Assembly (NCBI GenBank): GCA_041859875.1
Contig: JBFLFY010000001.1
Span: 102,282 to 166,281 of the forward strand
DNA length: 64,000 nt
Direction: 5' to 3'
From: Thermocaproicibacter sp041859875
Lineage (GTDB): Bacteria; Bacillota; Clostridia; Oscillospirales; Acutalibacteraceae
The first letter of the stretch is position 1; each line of letters starts with the position of its first letter. This document shows, piece by piece, positions 51,970 to 61,029 of the stretch. Under the pieces are notes generated by a model. The model did no database searches, was not told the DNA's origin, and saw nothing but the letters and a program-made list of their open reading frames with translations. The translations under genes were made by a program, and so were the position numbers.

Positions 51970-52006
51970 TCGGCGGAGCATATTTCTGCTCCGCCGCTTC
52001 TATTTT
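51970..52006 (+). terminator. Terminator after hisF
   Basis: CGGCGGAGCA-TATTTC-TGCTCCGCCG followed by CTTCTATTTT. Confidence 0.88.
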
Positions 52007-52063
52007 ATGGATAGAATTGTCCGGCACGGCATAAGATTAATTATGAAATTGGAGGTGCCGGAA

Positions 52064-53212
52064 ATGAAGTTCAGAAAACTGACGGCCTGCCTTCTTGCGG
52101 CGGCCATGGCGATGTCCGCTTTTCCAGCGGGAGCGGCGGCCATTTCAGCAGATGAGGTAAAAGCGCCTTCCGCTGTATTAATGGAAGCCCAAACGGGCAA
52201 AATCCTTTTTGAAAAAAATTCGCACGAAAAGCGCGCCTGTGCTTCCATAACAAAGGTCATGACGCTTCTGCTGGTTCTGGAAGCGGTTGATTCCGGAAAG
52301 ATTACACTTACCGACAAGGTTACGGCCAGTCAGCATGCTTCTTCCATGGGCGGCTCGCAGATTTGGCTGAAGCAGGGCGAGTGTATGACGGTTGACGAAT
52401 TGCTGAAGGCCACGGTTATTGCAAGTGCGAATGACTGTGCCGTAGCGCTTGGCGAATATGTTGCCGGCAGCGAGGAAGAGTTTGTTGCCCAGATGAACCG
52501 AAAAGCAAAACAGCTGAAGATGAACGACACCGTTTTTAAAAATTGCTATGGCCTGGATGAAGACGGTCATGTTACTTCTGCTTACGATGTTGCTCTAATG
52601 TCGCGGGCATTGATTCAGCACCCGGCAATCTATAAGTATACGAAAACATGGATTGATTACCTGCGCGGCGGCAAAACACAGCTGACCAATACGAACAAAC
52701 TGCTGAAATCCTACCGGGGCATTACCGGCCTGAAAACAGGCACTACGAGCAAGGCCGGCAGCTGTATGGCTGCCACGGCTCAGCGGGATGGGGTAAGCCT
52801 GATTTCCGTTGTGCTTGGCTGCCCGGACACCAAAACGCGCTTTGCCAGTGCCGCTGCATTGCTGAACTATGGCTTCGCAAATTGGTCGGTCGCAAAACCG
52901 GCACTTCCGAAAGAAGCCTCTGCTGACGTACCCGTCCGCAATGGAATGCAGCCGTTTGTGGGAACAACAGTTGAGGCGGGCAGCAGCATCCTGGTGCCAA
53001 AAGGCAAGGCGGGCGGCCTCCAATATAAAGTTGGTCTGCCTGCAAATGTCACCGCGCCGGTTCACAAGGGCCAGGTCCTTGGAAAAGTGACTTGTTCGCT
53101 GGATGGTGAGGTACTGCAGGAATACAGCATTCGTGCAAAAGCGGATGTAGCCCCCATAACGTTTGCTTCCGTATTTCAAATCCTTTTGCGCAGTCTTTTA
53201 AGGGCGGATTAA
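52064..53212 (+). CDS. D-alanyl-D-alanine carboxypeptidase (PBP5/DacF-like)
   Basis: 382 residues with an N-terminal signal peptide (about 1-26, ending 'AFPAGAAA'). Penicillin-binding motifs in order: SxxK 'ASITKVMT', SxN 'IASANDCAVALGEY', KTG 'GLKTGTTSKAG'. The C-terminal region includes the PBP5_C beta domain and an amphipathic tail ('FASVFQILLRSLLRAD') that may attach to the membrane. It trims the terminal D-Ala of peptidoglycan stem peptides. ATG 52064 follows GGAGGT; two earlier in-frame ATGs lack one. Confidence 0.95.
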   Translation: MKFRKLTACLLAAAMAMSAFPAGAAAISADEVKAPSAVLMEAQTGKILFEKNSHEKRACASITKVMTLLLVLEAVDSGKITLTDKVTASQHASSMGGSQIWLKQGECMTVDELLKATVIASANDCAVALGEYVAGSEEEFVAQMNRKAKQLKMNDTVFKNCYGLDEDGHVTSAYDVALMSRALIQHPAIYKYTKTWIDYLRGGKTQLTNTNKLLKSYRGITGLKTGTTSKAGSCMAATAQRDGVSLISVVLGCPDTKTRFASAAALLNYGFANWSVAKPALPKEASADVPVRNGMQPFVGTTVEAGSSILVPKGKAGGLQYKVGLPANVTAPVHKGQVLGKVTCSLDGEVLQEYSIRAKADVAPITFASVFQILLRSLLRAD

Positions 53213-53253
53213 GAGGAAACAGCAAATATCGGCAATAAAAATCGGCTTCCTCC

Positions 53254-53282
53254 TTGCAAACTTTTGTTATATAAGGTAAAAT
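53254..53282 (+). promoter_or_regulatory. pgi promoter
   Basis: TTGCAA (53254-53259), 17-bp spacer, TAAAAT (53277-53282). Confidence 0.7.
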
Positions 53283-53320
53283 AGACGTATCAAATAAGCG
53301 ATGTTCAGGAGGAAGAATCA

Positions 53321-54661
53321 ATGTCAATTCAGCTTGATTCGCAGCATCTTTCTAATTTTATTGGTGAAGATGAGTTTACAGCTATTGCTCCGCAGGTGCT
53401 TCTGGCACATGAAACACTGCATTCGGGCACCGGCCTTGGCAATGATTTTCTTGGCTGGGTAAGCCTTCCGGAAGATTACGACAAAGAGGAATTTTCCCGC
53501 ATTCAGGCCGCGGCAAAACGCATCCGCTCAAATTCGCAGGTGTTTGTTGTCATTGGCATAGGCGGTTCCTACCTTGGCGCACGTGCAGCCATTGAATTTC
53601 TGCGTTCGCAGAATTACAATGTGCTGAAAAAAGATACGCCGGATATTTATTTCATCGGCAACAGCATCAGCTCGACTGCGCTGGCGGATGTCCTTGACAT
53701 CTGTGAGGGCAAGGACGTTTCCATTAACGTTATTTCCAAGTCCGGCACCACAACGGAACCTTCTGTTGCATTCCGTGTGTTCCGCAGCCTCCTCGAAAAG
53801 AAATACGGCAAAGCGGAGGCCGCTCAGCGCATTTACTGCACAACCGATAAATCCCGCGGAACCCTGAAAGCCCTCGCAACACGTGAAGGCTACGAAACAT
53901 TTGTTGTTCCGGATGATGTGGGCGGGCGCTATTCTGTGCTTACCGCTGTTGGCCTGCTGCCAATCGCTGTTTCGGGTGCTGACATCAGTGCGCTGATGAA
54001 AGGCGCTGCGGAAGGCATGAGGGAGTTCGACAATCCGGATCTTTCGCAGAACCCTTGTTACCGTTATGCGGCAATCCGCAATATTCTGTACCGCAAGGGC
54101 AAGGAAATTGAGATTCTAGTCAGTTACGAGCCACGTTTCCAGATGATGTGCGAATGGTGGAAACAGCTTTTCGGCGAAAGCGAAGGCAAAAATAACAAGG
54201 GCCTGTTCCCGGCTTCCTGCATTTTCTCAACAGACCTGCACTCCATGGGGCAGTATATTCAGCAGGGCCGGCGCATTTTGATGGAAACCGTCGTCCTGTT
54301 TGACAAACCGGTGAAGGATCTTACCATACAGGAAGATGCCGACAACGGTGATGGACTGAATTTCCTGGCAGGCAAAAAAATGTCCTATGTTAATGAAAAG
54401 GCTTTTGAAGGCACTGTGCTGGCGCATACTGATGGCGGCGTGCCGAACACGGTTCTCCGTGTACCGGATTTTTCGGAAGAATCTCTTGGCCGTTTGATTT
54501 ATTTCTTCGAAAAAGCGTGCGCGGTTTCGGGTTATATGTTGGGTGTGAATCCATTTAACCAGCCCGGCGTGGAAAGCTACAAGAAAAATATGTTCGCTCT
54601 TCTTGGCAAACCCGGCTATGAAGGCGAGAAAGCCGCGCTGGAAGCACGCCTGAAAAGGTAA
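53321..54661 (+). CDS. pgi: Glucose-6-phosphate isomerase
   Basis: 446 residues, the short Firmicute form. 'VIGIGGSYLGARAAIEFL', 'VISKSGTTTEPSVAFRVFR' (phosphate loop) and signature 'DDVGGRYSVLTAVGLLPI' are diagnostic. Interconverts glucose-6- and fructose-6-phosphate and thereby links glycolysis to sugar-nucleotide supply. AGGAGGAAG precedes the ATG. 52 bp separate it from the P-loop protein gene, which has its own ribosome site and may be co-transcribed. Confidence 0.98.
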   Translation: MSIQLDSQHLSNFIGEDEFTAIAPQVLLAHETLHSGTGLGNDFLGWVSLPEDYDKEEFSRIQAAAKRIRSNSQVFVVIGIGGSYLGARAAIEFLRSQNYNVLKKDTPDIYFIGNSISSTALADVLDICEGKDVSINVISKSGTTTEPSVAFRVFRSLLEKKYGKAEAAQRIYCTTDKSRGTLKALATREGYETFVVPDDVGGRYSVLTAVGLLPIAVSGADISALMKGAAEGMREFDNPDLSQNPCYRYAAIRNILYRKGKEIEILVSYEPRFQMMCEWWKQLFGESEGKNNKGLFPASCIFSTDLHSMGQYIQQGRRILMETVVLFDKPVKDLTIQEDADNGDGLNFLAGKKMSYVNEKAFEGTVLAHTDGGVPNTVLRVPDFSEESLGRLIYFFEKACAVSGYMLGVNPFNQPGVESYKKNMFALLGKPGYEGEKAALEARLKR

Positions 54662-54713
54662 ACCCTGTTTTGGTGCCGGGAGCGGCAATACTTAAATAAA
54701 TAGGAGGAGCAGA

Positions 54714-55130
54714 ATGATTGATCTGATTATTGGCAAAAAAGGAACCGGAAAAACGAAGAGGCTTGTTGAGCATGCAAACGAGGCAACCAAAAAGTCAACC
54801 GGCAATGTAGTCGTTATTGCAAAAGGCGCTCATCTAAATTATGACATTTCCCACGACGCACGTCTGATCGACATTGACTCTTATGGCATTCAGGGCGCGG
54901 AGGCGCTTGGTGGTTTTCTGTGCGGCATTTGTGCCGGGAACTACGATGTAACCGATATCTTTGTTGATTCCACACTGAAAATCATCGGCCAGGATATTCT
55001 TGTTCTTTCCAAATTCATTACGAAGATGAACAAGCTTTCTGCACTGGCTGACACAAAGATTACACTCCTTGTTTCGGCAGACCAGAGTATTTTGCCGGAA
55101 GACATTAAGAAGATTTCTACAGCAGTTTAA
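54714..55130 (+). CDS. Small P-loop protein of unknown function
   Basis: 138 residues. A Walker A loop opens the protein ('LIIGKKGTGKTKRLVEHANE'), followed by 'RLIDIDSYGI' and 'DIFVDSTLKI', which could be the Walker B strand, and 'KITLLVSADQSILPEDIKKI' at the end. The fold would be a minimal RecA-like or kinase-like NTPase. It has a full ribosome site (AGGAGG at 54701-54706). I recognise no named family and no conserved partner other than pgi upstream. Confidence 0.7.
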   Translation: MIDLIIGKKGTGKTKRLVEHANEATKKSTGNVVVIAKGAHLNYDISHDARLIDIDSYGIQGAEALGGFLCGICAGNYDVTDIFVDSTLKIIGQDILVLSKFITKMNKLSALADTKITLLVSADQSILPEDIKKISTAV

Positions 55131-55239
55131 CTTAAGTTCGTTTTGCTGCAGCTTGTTTGTGCCGGAGCGTAAACTCCGGCACAATTCACGCTGAGGGTGC
55201 TTTTGGGGGACGGTGTGGTCATTTTTCTTTTGATGGCTA

Positions 55240-55268
55240 TTGACAAAAAACGCATGAACCGGTATAAT
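55240..55268 (+). promoter_or_regulatory. Promoter of DUF177-rpmF
   Basis: Perfect TTGACA (55240-55245), 17-bp spacer, perfect TATAAT (55263-55268). Confidence 0.9.
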
Positions 55269-55294
55269 AAAAAGCTGTAGCGCCGAGGTATGGT

Positions 55295-55789
55295 ATGATT
55301 CTTGATTTAAAGAAAATATTTACGGATGAGAACGAAACCCTGTCGTTCGATTATGGGCTTGATTTATCTGCGGTAAAAGCTGATAATACTTGCCCGTTTG
55401 TATCTCCGGTCAGGGTAAAGGGAACTGTCGCAGGACGTGACGGTTTCGCACTTCTGAAATTCAAAACTTCTTTTGATTTTTCCGTTCCGTGCGACCGCTG
55501 TGCCAGAACGATTAATAAGCATTACGATTATCCTTTTTCGCATACGCTTGTTTTTTCGCTCCAAAACGAAGACGACGACCGCTTTATTGAGGTTCATGAC
55601 GAGAAGCTGGATTTGGACAGCCTTGCCCGGGAAGATATTCTTTTAGAGCTTCCCAGCAAGTTTTTGTGCAAAGAAGACTGCAAAGGCATTTGCCCGGTTT
55701 GCGGAAAAAACCTGAACGACGGTCCTTGTGGCTGTGACCTTCAGCAGGTGGATCCCAGGCTGGCCGTGCTGAAGAATTTACTCCATTGA
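55295..55789 (+). CDS. YceD/DUF177-family protein
   Basis: 164 residues. The central 'FDFSVPCDRCARTI' and C-terminal 'CKEDCKGICPVCGKNLNDGP' Cys motifs define YceD/DUF177, almost always encoded immediately upstream of rpmF, as here. The family is linked to 23S rRNA accumulation and ribosome assembly; the Cys pairs probably bind zinc. It is 43 bp upstream of rpmF on one transcript. Confidence 0.93.
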   Translation: MILDLKKIFTDENETLSFDYGLDLSAVKADNTCPFVSPVRVKGTVAGRDGFALLKFKTSFDFSVPCDRCARTINKHYDYPFSHTLVFSLQNEDDDRFIEVHDEKLDLDSLAREDILLELPSKFLCKEDCKGICPVCGKNLNDGPCGCDLQQVDPRLAVLKNLLH

Positions 55790-55832
55790 TAATTCCGCTT
55801 TTGAAATCAGTATTTGTAAGGAGGTGCTGAAC

Positions 55833-56015
55833 ATGGCAGTACCGAAGAGAAAACAATCGAGCGCAAGACAGAATAAGAGGCGTTCCAGCGTTTGGAAACT
55901 TAACGCACCGGCACTGGTAAAGTGCCCAAAGTGCGGCGAACTGACTGCCCCGCATAAGGTCTGCAGCAACTGTGGATTTTATAACGGCAGGGAAGTTATT
56001 AAAAAGGAAGCCTGA
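55833..56015 (+). CDS. rpmF: 50S ribosomal protein L32
   Basis: 60 residues, 'MAVPKRKQSSARQNKRRS' start, and a zinc-ribbon with CxxC pairs ('KCPKCGELTAPHKVCSNCGF'), i.e. the zinc-containing form of L32. ATG 55833 follows AAGGAGGTG; an out-of-context upstream ATG at 55824 is rejected. Confidence 0.98.
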   Translation: MAVPKRKQSSARQNKRRSSVWKLNAPALVKCPKCGELTAPHKVCSNCGFYNGREVIKKEA

Positions 56016-56034
56016 TCCGGCGCGAACCGATTGC

Positions 56035-56068
56035 AGAGAAGGATTGATTTCCTTCTCTTCTTTTTTTG
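56035..56068 (+). terminator. Terminator after rpmF
   Basis: GAGAAGGA-TTGATT-TCCTTCTC followed by TTCTTTTTTT. Confidence 0.9.
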
Positions 56069-56086
56069 CCGGAAACTCACTTTTGC

Positions 56087-56115
56087 TTGACGGAGTGGGA
56101 AAAGTATACAATACT
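56087..56115 (+). promoter_or_regulatory. der-plsY promoter
   Basis: TTGACG (56087-56092), 17-bp spacer, AATACT (56110-56115). Confidence 0.55.
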
Positions 56116-56191
56116 TAGCTAAGTGTGTCCGGTGTGCGCAGTTTATTTTTGTGCCCGCCGGAAAGAATAATGAAAAGGGGAGTGATGTGAG

Positions 56192-57523
56192 ATGGCAAAA
56201 CCGGTTGTAGCGATTGTTGGCAGGCCTAACGTGGGGAAATCCACACTCTTTAACAAGCTCATCGGCCAGCGCGTTTCCATCGTGAATGATACACCCGGAG
56301 TAACGCGCGACAGAGTTTATGGCGCCTGCGAATGGAATGGACGCGCATTTTCTTTGGTGGACACAGGCGGTATTGAGCCGCAGGGCAGTGACGAGATTCT
56401 TTCGCAGATTCGCGAGCAGGCCGAAGTTGCCATTGACGCGGCGGATGTTATTATTTTCGTAACAGATATTCACACAGGCGTAACGGCCTCCGACAGCGAG
56501 ATTGCTTCCATGCTGCAAAAAAGCGGAAAACCCATCCTTCTTGCCGTTAATAAGTGCGACAGTGTAGGCGACCCGCCCGCGGAGTTTTATGATTTTTACA
56601 GCCTTGGGCTTGGCGACCCCATCCGTGTTTCCTCTGTTCACGGCCACGGTACGGGCGACCTTCTGGATGCTGTGGTTAATCATTTTCCTTCCGAAGAAGA
56701 GGAAGAAGAAGCTTCGGATATTATTAAAGTAGCCATTATTGGCAAACCAAACGTCGGCAAATCTTCGCTGGTAAATTATATTTCTGGCGAAGAGCGCTGT
56801 ATTGTTTCCAACCAGGCAGGCACAACGCGTGATGCCGTCGATATTGCCGTGGAAAACAAGTACGGCCGATTTCTTCTCATTGATACGGCAGGCCTGCGGC
56901 GCAAAAGCCGCGTGGATGATGCCATAGAGCGTTACAGCATGATGCGTGCACAGATGGCAGTAGAACGCAGCGACGTCTGCATAATTATGATAGACGGCAC
57001 TGTTGGCTTTACTGAGCAGGACTCTAAAGTCGCGGGTATGGCGCACGAAGCGGGCAAAGGATGCGTAATTGCTGTAAACAAATGGGATGCCGTTGAGAAA
57101 AACGAACATACACTTTCGCTGTACCGCAAGCGTCTTGAACAGGACTTTTCCTTTATGGCATATGCGGATATTGTCTTTATTTCAGCTAAAACCGGCCAAA
57201 GGGTGGACAAACTGTTCGAAGCCGTGAAAAACGCCGCAAAAGCAAACTCCACCCGTATTGCAACGGGAATGCTGAACAACGTTCTTTCACAGGCCACTTC
57301 CCGGGTTCAGCCGCCGACGGATAAGGGCAGAAGGCTGAAAATTTATTACATGACGCAGGCTTCGGTCCGGCCGCCTACGTTTGTGTTTTTCGTCAATTCA
57401 AAACAGCTGTTTCACTTTTCTTACCAGCGGTATCTGGAAAATACAATACGAGGCACGTTCGGCTTAAATGGTACGCCGATTCATTTCGTCGTGCGGGAAC
57501 GTGGAGAAAAACTGGAGGGCTAA
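56192..57523 (+). CDS. der: Ribosome assembly GTPase Der (EngA)
   Basis: 443 residues with two consecutive GTPase domains: G1 'GRPNVGKSTLFNKLIG', DTGG switch 'LVDTGGIEP' and 'NKCD' in the first; 'GKPNVGKSSLVNYISG', 'DTAGL' and 'NKWD' in the second; then the KH-like C-terminal domain ('LKIYYMTQASVRPPTFVFFV'). Essential for 50S maturation. Five bases separate it from plsY. Confidence 0.98.
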   Translation: MAKPVVAIVGRPNVGKSTLFNKLIGQRVSIVNDTPGVTRDRVYGACEWNGRAFSLVDTGGIEPQGSDEILSQIREQAEVAIDAADVIIFVTDIHTGVTASDSEIASMLQKSGKPILLAVNKCDSVGDPPAEFYDFYSLGLGDPIRVSSVHGHGTGDLLDAVVNHFPSEEEEEEASDIIKVAIIGKPNVGKSSLVNYISGEERCIVSNQAGTTRDAVDIAVENKYGRFLLIDTAGLRRKSRVDDAIERYSMMRAQMAVERSDVCIIMIDGTVGFTEQDSKVAGMAHEAGKGCVIAVNKWDAVEKNEHTLSLYRKRLEQDFSFMAYADIVFISAKTGQRVDKLFEAVKNAAKANSTRIATGMLNNVLSQATSRVQPPTDKGRRLKIYYMTQASVRPPTFVFFVNSKQLFHFSYQRYLENTIRGTFGLNGTPIHFVVRERGEKLEG

Positions 57524-57528
57524 GCTCT

Positions 57529-58245
57529 ATGCTGAGAAATATTGGTGTTATTTTCCTGCCGGCTTTGGCGGTAGCAGTTGTTGCCTATCTTTTTGGAAGT
57601 GTCAGCTTCTCCATCATTTTTGCAAAAAAATTCGGGAATAATGTTGATATCCGAAGCGTGGGAAGCGGCAATGCCGGCATGACCAATGTACTCCGCTCCA
57701 TCGGCGTAAAGGCGGCTGTTTTTACAACCATTTTTGATTTTGCCAAATGTGTTGTTTCCGTCTTGATTGGCCGCATGGTTTTTCAGTACGTCTGCACGGC
57801 AAATGCGCTTCCTGCCTACTATATTCAGTATGGGGCGTTTCTGGCGGGGCTTGCCTGTGTACTGGGGCATATTTTTCCGGTTTATTTTGGCTTCCGGGGT
57901 GGAAAGGGGATCCTTTCCACTTCAGCGCTGATGCTGATGCTTGATTGGCGTATTTTTCTTGTGGCAATTTCCGTTTTTGCCATAATACTAGTTATAACGC
58001 ATATTATTTCAATTTCTTCAATCCTTGCAGCGGTGTCTTTCCCAATTTCAACTTTTCTTTTTTCATTTTATGACTACAGCACAAAAAGTTCTGCATATGG
58101 TGTCCTGCCGGTTTCTTATATCTGGATTACAACGTTGGCTTCCCTTGTGTTTTCAGTAATCCTTATCTGGAAGCACCGCGCTAATATAGAGCGCCTGCGG
58201 AACGGAACCGAAAAAAAGATTACCGTAAAGCATCAGGCAAAATAG
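57529..58245 (+). CDS. plsY: Acyl-phosphate glycerol-3-phosphate acyltransferase PlsY
   Basis: 238 residues with about five membrane helices. Motifs 'SVGSGNAGMTNVLRSIG' and 'GHIFPVYFGFRGGKG' are the conserved PlsY loops. It makes lysophosphatidic acid from acyl phosphate and glycerol-3-phosphate in the membrane. der-plsY adjacency is common in Firmicutes. Confidence 0.97.
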   Translation: MLRNIGVIFLPALAVAVVAYLFGSVSFSIIFAKKFGNNVDIRSVGSGNAGMTNVLRSIGVKAAVFTTIFDFAKCVVSVLIGRMVFQYVCTANALPAYYIQYGAFLAGLACVLGHIFPVYFGFRGGKGILSTSALMLMLDWRIFLVAISVFAIILVITHIISISSILAAVSFPISTFLFSFYDYSTKSSAYGVLPVSYIWITTLASLVFSVILIWKHRANIERLRNGTEKKITVKHQAK

Positions 58246-58259
58246 GAAATTTTGGCTTA

Positions 58260-58313
58260 ACACAAAAAGGGGCTGTTGCAAAACGAAAATTTTGCGGCAG
58301 CTTCTTTTTGTGT
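58260..58313 (+). terminator. Terminator after plsY
   Basis: CACAAAAAGGGGCTG and CAGCTTCTTTTTGTG arms, with an inner TTGCAAAA/TTTTGCGG pairing. It marks the junction of core genome and the following mobile-element scar. Confidence 0.7.
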
Positions 58314-58465
58314 TGAAAAGTCATCTGATTCAATCATTTTGTTGAAAATATTCTGAGTTAAACGGCTGAATAGGCACGGCAGTGCTAAGCCCTGCCGTAA
58401 AGCGGCGCCAAAAATCCAATCATTTTCTGTTTTTCTGTAAACCTTTCTTTTTGAAGGTAGAATAA

Positions 58466-58987
58466 ATGTGTTTTCAGTCTACCAGTGCTGCATTTCGCCC
58501 AAAGTTTGTTCAAATTGTATCCAAGACACAGAAGGAAGAGTTCTGTGGAAATGTTGGCCCTGCCAAGAGTAAGAAAACACAGTTTGACATTCTCCATACC
58601 CTGATGCGCCGTGATGATGTGGATGAAGTCATCAACGCCTGCGACGCCGGACGCGAGGGTGAATTGATCTTCCGTACCGTGTATGATATGGTAGGCTGCT
58701 TCAAGCCAATAAAACGGCTCTGGATTTCCTCGATGGAGGATGAGTCTATCCGTCAGGGCTTTGCCGACCTGAAACCCGGACGTGACTACGACGGGCTGCA
58801 TCAGTCCGCGCTCTGCCGTTCCAAAGCCGACTGGCTGGTGGGTGTCAACGCGACGCGCCTGTTTTCGGTTTTATACCATCGCACCCTGAACGTAGGGCGC
58901 ATTATGTCCCCGACGCTGGCGCTCATCGTGCAGCGGGAAGCCGATTCCCCTTCTGGAGTTTGCCGAGGCGTCTCGGCGGGAACATGA
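58466..58987 (+). pseudogene. DNA topoisomerase III (TopB) fragment
   Basis: The frame encodes an internal part of a conjugative-element type IA topoisomerase: 'VINACDAGREGELIFRTVYD' (Toprim DxD region), 'LWISSMEDESIRQGF' and 'TLNVGRIMSPTLALIVQREA', just past where the catalytic Tyr motif begins. The N-terminal ~70 residues and the C-terminal ~400 are missing. At about 58948 the sequence switches abruptly to the tail of another gene, so a deletion fused the two. Typical of a decayed Tn916/ICE-like element. Confidence 0.82.
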
Positions 58988-59088
58988 CGAAAAGGAAAAA
59001 TCCGTCGTGGAACAACTCAAAAACCAACCGGTCAACTGGGAGCACAAAAAGGCAGTGCCCGACAGGAGCGCGGAAATGGAAAGATAAT
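58948..59088 (+). pseudogene. C-terminal tail of an ICE gene
   Basis: In the frame that follows the topB junction, about 45 codons ('LLEFAEASRREHDEKEKSVV', ending 'HKKAVPDRSAEMER' and stop at 59086) resemble the tail of a large gene usually found just upstream of TTRAP genes in clostridial integrative elements. Only the tail is left. Confidence 0.5.
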
Positions 59089-59310
59089 ATGTTTATTAAT
59101 GATGAAATCAATTTGATGTGCATTTACAATATCGGGACGCGGGAGGGCCTGATCGCGGAGCTGACGCAGATTCGCGGCTATCTCGGCGCGGAGAAAACGG
59201 AGCTTTTGGCCTTGACGGATTCTGCGTTGGGAAAACTTCGGAATATGAGCGATACCGAGTATGCCGCACTTGACCTGTTCTTTGATTTTAACGTGGAGAC
59301 TGAATCATAG
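59089..59310 (+). CDS. TTRAP-like transposon-transfer assisting protein
   Basis: 73 residues: 'MFINDEINLMCIYNIGTREG', 'LIAELTQIRGYLGAEKTEL', 'LRNMSDTEYAALDLFFDF'. This matches the short TTRAP family carried by Tn916/ICE-type elements of gut clostridia, whose molecular role is not defined. It appears intact but isolated, the rest of the element being gone. Confidence 0.75.
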   Translation: MFINDEINLMCIYNIGTREGLIAELTQIRGYLGAEKTELLALTDSALGKLRNMSDTEYAALDLFFDFNVETES

Positions 59311-59419
59311 CCTTACTCTTACGGCGAATGAGATCCTTCAGAATATGTGGTATATGTCAGCAGTAATGGAAACTATGAAGAAACAACTTAGTTGTCTTTG
59401 GCGGGATAATTGCATAAAT

Positions 59420-60298
59420 TTACTTTTGTTTTAGTACTTCTGAAAGAACTTTCCCGATATCCGCGTCTATGCAAATTGACTGTGACTCTATTTCGTTTGA
59501 ACAGGAAGTCTCGCCGGAGTTAATGCAGGCATAAACGGCTTTAGAATTTTCCGATGTCATTTTCCAGAACGGATATTTGATTATCACTGGCGTATTGTAT
59601 CCGACACCGAGTTCAAGAAAGAGAAGGTGCTTTCCCTCGTAGGCATTAAGGAAGTTCTCATAGCGGCAACGAGCGGCATACCACCCTTCGTCCTGCACAA
59701 AGGTATCGTCGCAGCGCAAGTTGATTGTCATCGGTTTGCCGCAGACCGGACAATGCGGGATCAGTTCCGACGGGATACGCATATCTTTTTGTTGCACTAT
59801 CATCTGACGAACGGTTATTTCATTGTCATAGGTTTTCTGACGGCATGGACCGGAACATTGCCACAAACCGTAATCGCCCTGTGTGTAAAACAGACGGTTC
59901 TTATCGAATCCGGCATCTTGAAAGCAGTGATCCACGTTGGTTGTGATAACGAAATAGTCCTTACCTTTCAAAAGTCTCAGTAAATCCAGATACGGCTGTC
60001 CGACAGGACGGTCGTATCGGTTGACATAAATATGACGACTCCAATAAGCCCAGTACTCTTCCAGCGAAGAATAAGGATAAAAACCCGCCGAATACATGTT
60101 GTGATAATGATACTTGCTGATAAAGTCCGAAAAGTTTTGCTCGAACCGCCTTCCGTCATAGGTGAGCCCTGCCGAGGTGGACAACCCGGAACCGGCGCCA
60201 ACCACGACGGCATCAGCACTCTCCAGTTCACTTTTGAATCGCTCAATTTGTGCCGAGCAATCCACGGTAGATTTGAAAGTCGATATCGGTAAAGACAT
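59420..60298 (-). CDS. Class M sirtuin (SirTM-type protein ADP-ribosyltransferase)
   Basis: 292 residues. The Rossmann NAD site is 'VVVGAGSGLSTSAGLTYDGR'. The usual sirtuin 'TQN-D...HG' core is 'ITTNVDHCFQDAGFDKNRLF' and 'TQGDYGLWQC', i.e. the catalytic His is replaced by Gln, the hallmark of SirTM enzymes that ADP-ribosylate rather than deacylate. A zinc module follows ('QCSGPC', 'CPVCGKPMTI'). Its start overlaps the end of the upstream macrodomain gene by 56 bp and has AGAAGGTG as ribosome site. SirTM and macrodomain proteins work as writer and eraser; in known operons they act on a lipoyl carrier protein (GcvH-L), which is not encoded in this window. Confidence 0.88.
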   Translation of the reverse strand: MSLPISTFKSTVDCSAQIERFKSELESADAVVVGAGSGLSTSAGLTYDGRRFEQNFSDFISKYHYHNMYSAGFYPYSSLEEYWAYWSRHIYVNRYDRPVGQPYLDLLRLLKGKDYFVITTNVDHCFQDAGFDKNRLFYTQGDYGLWQCSGPCRQKTYDNEITVRQMIVQQKDMRIPSELIPHCPVCGKPMTINLRCDDTFVQDEGWYAARCRYENFLNAYEGKHLLFLELGVGYNTPVIIKYPFWKMTSENSKAVYACINSGETSCSNEIESQSICIDADIGKVLSEVLKQK

Positions 60299-61028
60299 TA
60301 AAAATCACCTTCTTGATTTGGGTATAATGGTGTAAAAATTCAGTGACTGTTTGTATTGCAATCTTCGCCGCCGCCGTTTGCGGAAAATGAAATTCACCGG
60401 TTGAAATGCAGCAGAACGCAATTGAAGTCAAGCAATTCTGAGATGCGGCAGTGAGACAGCTGTAATAGCAGGATGCGAGTTGCCGCTGATCCGCTTCTGT
60501 CAATCTCCCTGTTATAATAGGCCCGACCGTATGGAGAACATAACGGCAGGGCAGATTGTATGCCTTGGTGATTTTTGCTTTTCCGGTTGGCTCAGGATAA
60601 CCCTGCTTTTCCATCAGTTCATTGCATTCAAGCCGTAACTGAATGCCTGCTGCGGAATGGATCGCATTGTCGATGCAGCTGTGACAGGGTACAAAACAAC
60701 CAAGCATCCGGTCATTGGCTGCGTTGACGATTGCATCGGCTTTCAAGGTCGTTATATCGCCCTGCCACAAAGAGATTTTAGGATTAACGGTAACGGCAGG
60801 AAGTGACATCGCGTCAACAATGCCATTTTCAGCCGCTTCCGCAGTCAGAAATTCATCCTGTACAGTTAAAAACTCATTGTCAATTGGCCGCGGCGGACGG
60901 ATATTCATCAATGCGCGCAAAAGTCTGCGCTTATCCGGGTAATCTGACGGTATGTCAATCTTGCTGTATTGTGCGTCTTCTTTTATAAGCTCGCTGATTA
61001 AATAATCAAGCTGTTCTTCCTTCTCCAT
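60243..61028 (-). CDS. Macrodomain protein-ADP-ribose hydrolase
   Basis: 261 residues. An N-terminal extension of about 90 residues ('YPDKRRLLRALMNIRPPRPI') precedes the macrodomain: 'ISLWQGDITTLKADAIVNAA' with 'NDRMLGCFVPCHSCIDNAIH', and 'FCCISTGEFHFPQTAAAKIA'. The long N-terminus and the Cys/His-bearing loop are the features of zinc-type macrodomains linked to SirTM. It removes ADP-ribose put on by the sirtuin. GGAGGATAAA just before ATG 61028 overlaps the stop of the small ferredoxin gene, so translation is coupled. Confidence 0.88.
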   Translation of the reverse strand: MEKEEQLDYLISELIKEDAQYSKIDIPSDYPDKRRLLRALMNIRPPRPIDNEFLTVQDEFLTAEAAENGIVDAMSLPAVTVNPKISLWQGDITTLKADAIVNAANDRMLGCFVPCHSCIDNAIHSAAGIQLRLECNELMEKQGYPEPTGKAKITKAYNLPCRYVLHTVGPIITGRLTEADQRQLASCYYSCLTAASQNCLTSIAFCCISTGEFHFPQTAAAKIAIQTVTEFLHHYTQIKKVIFNVFTDIDFQIYRGLLGTN

Positions 61029-61029
61029 T

